Positions 1-6,200 of a stretch of 6,850 nucleotides of DNA are shown piece by piece; the first letter of the stretch is position 1, and every line of letters begins with the position of its first letter. The position numbers and the translations under genes were made by a program. Under the pieces are notes generated by a model. That model was not told the origin of the DNA. It did no database searches and saw only the letters and a program-made list of their open reading frames with translations. The stretch lies in contig JADFNA010000087.1 of the NCBI GenBank assembly GCA_022563625.1, forward strand, positions 1 through 6,850. The letters are read 5' to 3'. The DNA comes from Candidatus Zixiibacteriota bacterium (GTDB taxonomy: Bacteria > Zixibacteria > MSB-5A5 > GN15 > JACZUZ01).

Positions 1-1064
1 CTTTTGGCCAGCTCCGGTGTCTGTCCGATAGCCAATAGCACCGGCGAGGGGTCTGTCGCACCCGAACTGCAGGCTGAACCCGACGAAACCGCGATCCCCT
101 CAAGGTCAAGAGAAAGAATTATTGCCTCCCCCTCGGCGCCGGCGAATGAAAGATTGACGGTCGAGGGAGTGCGTGTGATCCGATCTGCCGACAGCTCCGG
201 GCCGTTCAATGTGATGTCTTGAATCTTCCCGCGCAAAGATCCCAAAAAGCGCTCTGACAGTTGAGTATAATGCTTGTACTCCTCGGCGGCTCTGGCCGCA
301 GCCAATTCCATCGCTTTGGCCAATCCGACAATTCCGGCAACGTTTTCAGTGCCCGGGCGGCGGCCTTTTTCATGCGTCCCGCCGTGAATGAGCGGCGCTA
401 TTTTCACTCCGCCTTTTGCATATACAAGGCCTACACCTTTGGGTCCGTAGATCTTGTGCGCGGAGATTGACAGCAGGTCAACATCTAATTCGTCCACCGC
501 TACCGGAATTTTGCCAAACGCCTGCACCGCATCGGTGTGAAACAGCGCACCTCTGGCATGCGCAATTTTCACCAGCGCCGGAATATCCTGCACCACGCCG
601 ATCTCATTGTTGGCGTACATGATTGACACCAAAGACGTGTTCTCATCAACAAGTTCGGCCAGCGCTTCGGGTGTCACAATTCCTTCTTTGGTAACCTCAA
701 CATTTTGCACATCAAATCCCTCGTCCGACAGCTCTTTGGCTGACTGGCGAATGGCGCTGTGTTCGATCGGCGTGACGATTATCTTCTCGCGCTTATGTCT
801 TAGCGCACGTGCGACTCCCTTCAGACAGATGTTGTCAGCTTCGGTGCCGCCGCCGCAGAAAATGATCTCGAAGGGCTCTGCGCCCAGTATATCAGCGCAG
901 GTCTCTCGAGCGTTTTCCATAGCCACTTTGGCGTCCCGGCCAGCCCCATGCAGCGAACTCGGATTGCCGAATGTCTCTGTCATGATCTGAGACATCACTT
1001 CAATAACTTCCGGCGCGATTGGTGTAGTCGCGTTGTTGTCCAAATAAATACTTTTCAAACTCAT
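1..1064 (-). CDS. nifS: Cysteine desulfurase, NifS/IscS type (class I), C-terminus beyond the window
   Basis: PLP-dependent enzyme that takes sulfur from L-cysteine, leaving alanine, and holds it as a persulfide for cytoplasmic Fe-S cluster assembly or tRNA thiolation. The frame, read here by translating the complement, is open for 354 codons to the left edge; family members run to about 380-400 residues, so only a short C-terminal part is missing. Visible motifs: YLDNNATT (7-14), GGGTEADN (71-78), EH at 101-102 (the His that stacks on PLP), ANNEIG (151-156), the PLP-binding lysine K204 in SAHKIYGPKG, HGGTHEKGRRPGTEN (227-241), and the catalytic cysteine C332 in SSGSACSSG. That short cysteine loop places it in class I rather than the SufS class. 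All catalytic residues are present, so it should be active. The ATG at 1062-1064 is the first in-frame start after a TAG two codons upstream. A TTG at 1056-1058 fits the ribosome binding site better and would give MKSIYLDNNATT. NifS versus IscS naming is uncertain; the YLDNNATT start resembles NifS. Confidence 0.96.
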   Translation of the reverse strand, partial: MSLKSIYLDNNATTPIAPEVIEVMSQIMTETFGNPSSLHGAGRDAKVAMENARETCADILGAEPFEIIFCGGGTEADNICLKGVARALRHKREKIIVTPIEHSAIRQSAKELSDEGFDVQNVEVTKEGIVTPEALAELVDENTSLVSIMYANNEIGVVQDIPALVKIAHARGALFHTDAVQAFGKIPVAVDELDVDLLSISAHKIYGPKGVGLVYAKGGVKIAPLIHGGTHEKGRRPGTENVAGIVGLAKAMELAAARAAEEYKHYTQLSERFLGSLRGKIQDITLNGPELSADRITRTPSTVNLSFAGAEGEAIILSLDLEGIAVSSGSACSSGATDPSPVLLAIGQTPELAK

Positions 1065-1066
1065 GT

Positions 1067-1072
1067 CCCTCT
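1067..1072 (-). promoter_or_regulatory. Ribosome binding site of the cysteine desulfurase gene
   Basis: The minus strand reads AGAGGG here. Only two bases (A, C) separate it from the annotated ATG, which is shorter than normal Shine-Dalgarno spacing. Eight bases separate it from the in-frame TTG at 1056-1058, which is close to ideal. The site therefore favours TTG as the true start, shortening the protein by two residues. No other purine-rich element lies at a better distance from the ATG. Confidence 0.6.
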
Positions 1073-1074
1073 AT

Positions 1075-1090
1075 AGTTATCGAGTTATCG
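1075..1090 (-). repeat. Perfect 8-base tandem repeat just upstream of the ribosome binding site
   Basis: Two adjacent identical copies of CGATAACT (minus-strand sense) fill 1090-1083 and 1082-1075, two bases upstream of the AGAGGG element. In the transcript this gives a short, AU-rich, probably unpaired stretch before the ribosome binding site. It could be a chance slippage duplication, a translation enhancer, or a protein-binding site. Only the duplication itself is seen; any role is inference. Confidence 0.6.
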
Positions 1091-1250
1091 CCGTAGAAAA
1101 CGTTTATGGCGTTGTCTGTCCCCGGCAAACTCACCGGGCCTGGCGCAAAACAGTCATTCTTCCGAACAACTCACAGCAACAAACCCCGCGCAGGCTGTTA
1201 GTCAACAGGAGCTTAGCGCATGGCTGTCGCCTGCTTCTCCCGGCTTTCAA

Positions 1251-1278
1251 AGTATATTCCACCGGGCCGGGAAGTCAA
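1251..1278 (-). promoter_or_regulatory. Sigma-70-type promoter for the cysteine desulfurase gene
   Basis: On the minus strand a -35 box TTGACT (1278-1273; consensus TTGACA) and a -10 box TATACT (1256-1251; consensus TATAAT) are separated by 16 bases. Five of six bases match in each box. It lies in the gap after the tamA-like gene and points at the desulfurase, with a predicted start near 1245-1244. A CCCGGC (1271-1266) in the spacer and a GCCGGG (1244-1239) after the -10 box form an inverted repeat around the -10 box that could serve as an operator. That part is speculative. The promoter implies the desulfurase can be expressed independently of the tamB-tamA pair. Confidence 0.7.
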
Positions 1279-1293
1279 GGGAATGATTCGAGA

Positions 1294-1319
1294 GGACCCC
1301 GGAGGTTTCGGCGGACCCC
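1294..1319. repeat. Pair of 7-base direct repeats upstream of the -35 box
   Basis: GGACCCC occurs on the plus strand at 1294-1300 and again at 1313-1319, a centre-to-centre distance of 19 bases (near two helical turns), 16 bases or more upstream of the -35 box. The position would suit an activator or repressor site for the desulfurase promoter, but a 7-base repeat in GC-rich sequence can arise by chance. Apart from this and a 6-pair AT-only inverted repeat at 1344-1363, I see nothing else between the tamA stop and the promoter, and no U-tailed terminator. Confidence 0.3.
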
Positions 1320-1365
1320 AGAACTCAATTTCAGACGAACCGCAATTAACCTCAAAATTAATTTC

Positions 1366-3285
1366 TCAGAATGCATATAAAATGGTGAAGTGAAAGCGGT
1401 CATCGGGACCGGGGATGTTGGTAATCCCTTTTGTCCGGACCCGCCGGGCATAGTCAAGCCGAAGCGGCCCGGCCGGGGAGTGATACTGTGCGCCGATGCC
1501 GTAAGAATAGGCGGCCCCATTAAAGGAAATATTGGGATCATCCAAGCCCCGCCAGCCGTTGCCCGCGTCAAAGAAAAGTTCTCCCCAGAATCTTCCGTAG
1601 ATCGGAATTCGGAGTTCTTGATTAAAAATGATATAAAATTCAGCGCCCTCTGAAAACTCACCGCGTCCACCGCCGGGTCCCAGTTCCCGGGTTGAAAACC
1701 CGCGAATCGTACTTGCGCCGCCGATAAAGAAACGGTCGATACTGGGCACTTCATCATCCGAACCCAGCGGCTCGGCAAAACCGAACTTGATTCTCGAAGC
1801 GCGAATTATGTTTTTCCAGAACGGTTGAAATTTTGACCAGCCGGCTTCGACGCGAAAGAAACTTACATCCCCGCCGAGTATACCGCCGAAATAGTCAAGT
1901 TTGGCCTCAACGACAGCGCCTCGCTTCGGGACAAAAATGTCATCTTTCGTGTCGCGCCGATAGGCCGCGAACAGTCTGCGGCGGATCGTTATACCCGCCA
2001 CTTTTGAAGGATCAAAGGCGGCGGAGGAATCCACATTAAATATGTCCACGTTTTCGTACTGCGCTCCGGTAACAAAACGGCGTCGAACGTTCGATTGCCA
2101 GATAGTTTCCACATCAATTCGCCAGCGCTGTACGCGAAACGGCTGTATCTGCGATCTCACTCCCGGTTCAAATTCCGCCGAGAGCGAAAGAGGGACCTTA
2201 AAACCCAAAAACCACGGTTCAAAGTACCGCGCGCCAAAGGAATAGGACAACACCGCCCTGCCTTCAAAAGCGAAGACGCCGTTCACGCTCGTTTCGAGCC
2301 GTCGTGTCTCAAACATATTCCGTTTGCCAATGCCGAGTTGCAATTCACCCACAAAGTCACGGATCGAATCCGGCGCCACGCCGGTGCGGATATTTACGAA
2401 ATGCGCATTACGCTCTTTCACTGCCAGTGAAAAATCAGGCCGGTAACGGTTGTACGCGGTCCCGAGCGCCGCGCTGTCACTGGCGCGCAACTGGATTGTG
2501 GTGAAATACCCCGAACGCAAAAGCCGGCGCTGGGAATCTTGTATGTCGCGCCTGCGATACAGACGGCCCGGTTTTATTTTCAGTTCACGCAGCGCCGCAT
2601 GCTCGCCATACAAATCGGCGCCCTGCACTCGCACATTCCCGAAATGGACCAGTGAGTCGGACACCAGATCGAATTCAACCCGGACTGAATCTGACGAGAG
2701 CGAGGTGTCGGCCCGAAATCCGATGCGCGCGTATGGATAGCCGTTATTAGCGAATATCTCTTTGATCTGGCTCGTAATCTGGCGCAGCCGAAAAGGGCTG
2801 ACCGGCTGGCCGGGCTTAAAGTCCTTGATCACGTTTCCGATCTGGCGTGCAAACTCCTGGGGGACCTCACCGTTCACTTTCAGCGCGCCCAAGCGGAAAA
2901 GAGCGCCCTCGGAAATATCAATCTTGATAATTGCGCTGGTATCTTCCTCCCGCTCAAAAATTTCGGTCACCCGGACCGCGAGAAACCCATGCTGCAGGTA
3001 AAGCCCTTTGATGGCTGACGTGTCACGCACCAGTGTTTCACGCCGCAATCGAACGTTACGCGAATTTTTTATATTGGAAAAAAAACCGTACTCCCGGCTG
3101 AAAAGAATCTTCTTAATTTTCGCATCACTGAAATACTCATTGCCGGTTATTTCAATGCGCGTGATTTTTGGCTCCTGGTTTATCCAGCGCAGAGTTTCCC
3201 TGTCAATCACCGTTTGCGCCAGTGAGCCAGCGGCCAGCAGCAGGACAGCGGCCAGGGCGCTGTGTGTGGCTTTTGAAACAGACAT
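1366..3285 (-). CDS. tamA: Omp85-family outer-membrane protein, TamA-like (three POTRA domains plus beta-barrel)
   Basis: Predicted outer-membrane beta-barrel insertase/translocon subunit, 639 residues from the ATG at 3285. Residues 1-24 form a signal peptide (MSVSK, then a hydrophobic run, then SLA before Q25) with no lipobox. Three POTRA domains follow at about 41-125, 129-209 and 214-291, each with the usual late GY/GF turn (LQHGF, NNGYPYA, LRSGYF). The barrel fills about 294-639. It shows RRDTKDDIFVPKRG (443-456), the conserved loop-6 motif IRGF (527-530) within GGASTIRGF, FFDAGNGW, PAGPLRLDYA, and a C-terminal beta-signal ending in Phe (HFTILYAF). Three POTRA domains rather than five, plus an adjacent tamB, argue for TamA (577 residues in E. 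coli) over BamA. A BamA role cannot be excluded, as domain number varies between phyla. ATG is preferred over an in-frame TTG at 3294: a weak GGA lies nine bases upstream of the ATG, and the signal peptide begins there. Co-transcribed with the preceding tamB-like gene. Confidence 0.9.
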   Translation of the reverse strand: MSVSKATHSALAAVLLLAAGSLAQTVIDRETLRWINQEPKITRIEITGNEYFSDAKIKKILFSREYGFFSNIKNSRNVRLRRETLVRDTSAIKGLYLQHGFLAVRVTEIFEREEDTSAIIKIDISEGALFRLGALKVNGEVPQEFARQIGNVIKDFKPGQPVSPFRLRQITSQIKEIFANNGYPYARIGFRADTSLSSDSVRVEFDLVSDSLVHFGNVRVQGADLYGEHAALRELKIKPGRLYRRRDIQDSQRRLLRSGYFTTIQLRASDSAALGTAYNRYRPDFSLAVKERNAHFVNIRTGVAPDSIRDFVGELQLGIGKRNMFETRRLETSVNGVFAFEGRAVLSYSFGARYFEPWFLGFKVPLSLSAEFEPGVRSQIQPFRVQRWRIDVETIWQSNVRRRFVTGAQYENVDIFNVDSSAAFDPSKVAGITIRRRLFAAYRRDTKDDIFVPKRGAVVEAKLDYFGGILGGDVSFFRVEAGWSKFQPFWKNIIRASRIKFGFAEPLGSDDEVPSIDRFFIGGASTIRGFSTRELGPGGGRGEFSEGAEFYIIFNQELRIPIYGRFWGELFFDAGNGWRGLDDPNISFNGAAYSYGIGAQYHSPAGPLRLDYARRVRTKGITNIPGPDDRFHFTILYAF

Positions 3286-3290
3286 GGTTA
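3283..3290 (-). promoter_or_regulatory. Stop-start junction TAACCATG between the tamB-like and tamA-like genes
   Basis: The tamB-like gene ends in TAA (3290-3288) and the tamA-like ATG is at 3285-3283, only two bases later. No strong Shine-Dalgarno precedes that ATG; the best is GGA at 3297-3295 inside the tamB coding end. Terminating ribosomes probably re-initiate here, coupling production of the two partners. If the TTG at 3294 were used instead, the genes would overlap by 7 bases and still be coupled. Confidence 0.75.
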
Positions 3291-6200
3291 CCAATCCAGG
3301 CCCCAGTGCAAGAAGAAAAAGTAATGATCGTCCTCGTCACGCCGGCCTTGAAGCAAAAGATGCCTGCCAATATAGTATTCAAAACCGACTTCCTGCCCGC
3401 TGACTCCGATATCTGACTTGCCATAAGTATACAACTGTGGCGAGAGATACAGTCCGAGAGTAACCTCTGTCCGCTCCACGTCAAGGTCGGGATTTATATC
3501 GAATGTTTCCACTCCGATAGTCCGCGCACCTGCGCGGGTTAAACTGGCGCTGAGCGCCGAGGCGGCGCCCTCAACAGCGCTTTCACCGGCCGCCTGCCAT
3601 CCACTCTGGCGCGTGTCAAGCTGAAATCCAAGCGCCAGATATTCATAGAGCTGGTCCTGGCTAATTTTGTCTCTATCATTGATCGATGGATCATCATAGT
3701 AGCTGATTATCGGCTTATCCAGCGTGCCGGTCACCTGGATAACGGCATCCACCTGGCGCGTTTTTGGAGAGCCGCTTTCGGCGATGTCAAGCTGGGGCAC
3801 ACGGACTTTTCTCCGGGCGATCAAATTGAGGTTTGGATTATTGATTGAATAATCATCATTCACAACTGTCCCTCCAGCATCCAGGCGGAACGTGCTGGCC
3901 GGCAAAAAGACCCGGCCGCGAATCACTTCGAGATTGTACACATAAGACCATAGCCCTCTGATACGGCGCGCATTTGCAGAGCCTTTGAACTCGGCGTCCA
4001 TGTCGCTGTTTCTGACTACGGTATTTGAGACAATCGTCACATCGACATTCATGTCCCACGAATCCGGCCGTTCGAACTGTGAAAGTAATACATATCCGGC
4101 GTCTTCTTCCAGAAACTCCTCTTCATACAATCCGGAGATAACATTTACTTTCCCCGTCACTGACGGAGGCGTGACGCCGGAAATCGCCAGCTCTGCGTCA
4201 ACTTTACCGCTCAGCGCTCCCAGAGTGTATGTCACGGGTATGTTCGTGGCTGTCAGGCTGATGTGGTAATCTATGCTGTCAACATCGAGAATCTCCATCC
4301 GGCTTCCCTCTGCGATTGTCACACGGCCCATTCGCCTGGCGTCAAATTTCTTATGCTCTCCCGGTTTGCGGACTCGGGGCGGAAACACGCAGGAGCCGCT
4401 GTCAATAGTGATGAATTGGTTCTGCATGGAGAGATCCAGGTAAAGCGATTCAGCTGGTACTTCAAGTTCATATATTTTCAATTCGTTGCCACGAAACGCC
4501 GCCCGGCCGTTCAGATGCGGTTTGAACGGAGTTCCGCTGAGCTGTGCGGTTGCGGTCAGCGTCCCGCTCAATTTCTCAATCTGCGGCAAAAAGAAGCTGA
4601 CAATGTCAAAGTTTGTTTCGGTTGAGAGCGCCGTCAGGCTCTGTTCAGCAGGAAATGGGTTGTCCGTCAGGCCGTCAATTCGCAGATCAAGCGGCACAGT
4701 CCCGGACAGGCTGTGATTACCGCCCGGACTGAACAAATGCAGAGTATCAACTTTCAACAGCTTGTCAGCATAGCTTAGCTTGCACATCAAATCGCCCAGC
4801 GCCAGGTTTGAATATGTAAGAGAATCAATTTGTCCCGTTATATAGAACGACACATCAGAAGAATCACCAACAGCCCCGGCCTGACAGGTCAGGCTTCCCT
4901 CCAAATTAGGAAGTTTGGTCGATAGCGAAGTCCATGGCGCTATGTTGACGTTTGTCAATTCGAATGTCAAATCAAAGCTCTGGTCAAAATTCACTCTTCC
5001 CTGTGCGCGGACTGTTTCTCCGTTGGATTTTAGCGGCAGCTCCAAAAATTCAATACCTGTAGTGTCATACAACATACGCACCGTATCCAGGTCGTGATAA
5101 GAACTCTCTCCAAAATCTAGCGTCAGTCCGCTCAGTTTGATCGGCTGCGGATTTTGCGCATAATCCATGACACCCGATGTTGTCAAATGCGCGTCACCGG
5201 CGCCGACGCTGAGCGAATCAAAGTACACGATGTTGGAATCGATCCGCAGTCCGGCAGAAATGCTCTCCAGCGGGAAATCCCAGGCGCTGATGTCAGATAC
5301 TCGGGCGAACACGTTCCCCTGCCGGCGTGTCAGAAATCTGTCAACGGCAAAATCATAAGATGAATTCGCTGAAAAAAACTCATACAGCCAGATACTGTCA
5401 CTATACATTGATCCGCTGATATTCGGATTAAGCAGGTCTCCGCTGAGTGAATAGGTCGATTGCGCGCGGCCGCCGAGTTCTTCAATAAAGGTCATCCCAT
5501 CAAACCGCTCAAGATTGTTCAAGAATGCGCGTCCGCGCACATTAATAGCGCCGCCGAATTCAATTTTCCCGGCGCCGTCGAAGCTGTTTTCAAAATATTC
5601 GACGCTGAATCCCGGAAAAATGCGCAGGCTGTCGGTACATATCTGGACATCGCCGCGGGCGCGATGAACACGGAAAATACTTAACTCCGATTCATCGAGG
5701 TCGAGAGAAACATCAATCTTCATTGTCGCAGAGCGAAACCCGATGCCATCCAGCTCTATCCGGCCGGACAAATCTGATTGAACGGCGCCCGGCGCCAGGT
5801 TGGCGATGTTGAGATGTTGAATGCTGCCGTCGAATTTATAGCGCTCGTCTTCTCCGGATAAGTCCAGTTCGAGACTGCCTTTTATCCGGCATCCGTTAAG
5901 CGCGATTCCGCGGATAGTGTCGGCGCGTATAACTCGATCAGCATAACGAATATGCGCCGACAGCGATTCAAAAGGGCGGCCCTGAAAGGTCCCTGCCAGT
6001 TGCAGCGGACCTTCAATTCCCGCGCTGTCCAGTGTGAAAGATCCGGAGAGCGCCACGTCTCCTGTTAAGTCCTTCCCCAGCGTCTGGCCCAGATAAGCCA
6101 AATCGAGATGAAAATCCTTCAGATCAATACGTCCCTCGTTGAAACTGTCGAGCGCGATGAATCCGTCAGCGGCAAACCCGGCGCGCTGCATGTCAAATTC

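Larger units (their letters stand above)
1065..1245 (-). promoter_or_regulatory. Candidate structured 5' leader of the cysteine desulfurase transcript
   Basis: If transcription starts about 6 bases after the TATACT box, the message has a leader of about 180 bases. Possible helices in minus-strand RNA: (a) G1234-G1230 with C1194-C1190, stacked below CTGTT (1208-1204)/AACAG (1199-1195) with loop GACU; (b) an 8-pair stem, 1171-1164 with 1159-1152, capped by the GNRA-type loop GGAA; (c) CCCGGT (1138-1133)/GCCGGG (1126-1121). Helix (b) contains two G-U pairs that would be A-C mismatches on the other strand, which supports minus-strand RNA. Alternatives compete: GCCTGCGC (1195-1188) can pair with GCGCCAGGC (1146-1138, one bulge), and the 5' end GCCGGG (1244-1239) can pair with CCCGGT. 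I recognise no known riboswitch, T-box, 6S, SRP or RNase P signature. No U-run follows the hairpins, so intrinsic attenuation is not evident. It could be an unrecognised cis-regulatory RNA, a small RNA, or an ordinary leader with chance pairing. Confidence 0.35.

Noticed and set aside
607..990. Plus-strand open frame of 127 codons opposite the cysteine desulfurase
   Set aside because: It is the complement of conserved desulfurase codons, including the PLP-histidine region; its serine/alanine-rich translation is typical of an antisense shadow.
1121..1138. GC-rich hairpin CCCGGT/GCCGGG in the leader, considered as an attenuator terminator
   Set aside because: It is followed by GACAGACAAC, with no U-run until about 20 bases later, so intrinsic termination here is not supported.
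1215..1223. ATG-CGC-TAA two-codon minimal frame in the leader, considered as a regulatory leader peptide
   Set aside because: No Shine-Dalgarno element at a suitable distance, and such a short frame is expected by chance.
1344..1363. AT-only inverted repeat (AATTAA/TTAATT, 8-base loop) directly after the tamA-like stop codon, considered as a terminator
   Set aside because: The stem has six A-T pairs only and is followed by GCGG rather than a U-run, so it would not act as an intrinsic terminator.
1063..1380. Plus-strand open frame of 105 codons covering the intergenic gap
   Set aside because: It has no Shine-Dalgarno element, no recognisable domain, and lies across a strong minus-strand promoter and its leader. 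It is more likely chance openness of a gene-free stretch.
1275..1778. Minus-strand open frame of 167 codons overlapping the 3' part of the tamA-like gene
   Set aside because: It runs in another frame of the well-supported beta-barrel end, continues into the intergenic promoter, and its translation resembles no protein family.
3203..3484. Minus-strand open frame of 93 codons across the tamB/tamA junction
   Set aside because: It overlaps both genes in a third frame, has no ribosome binding site of note, and encodes no recognisable domain.
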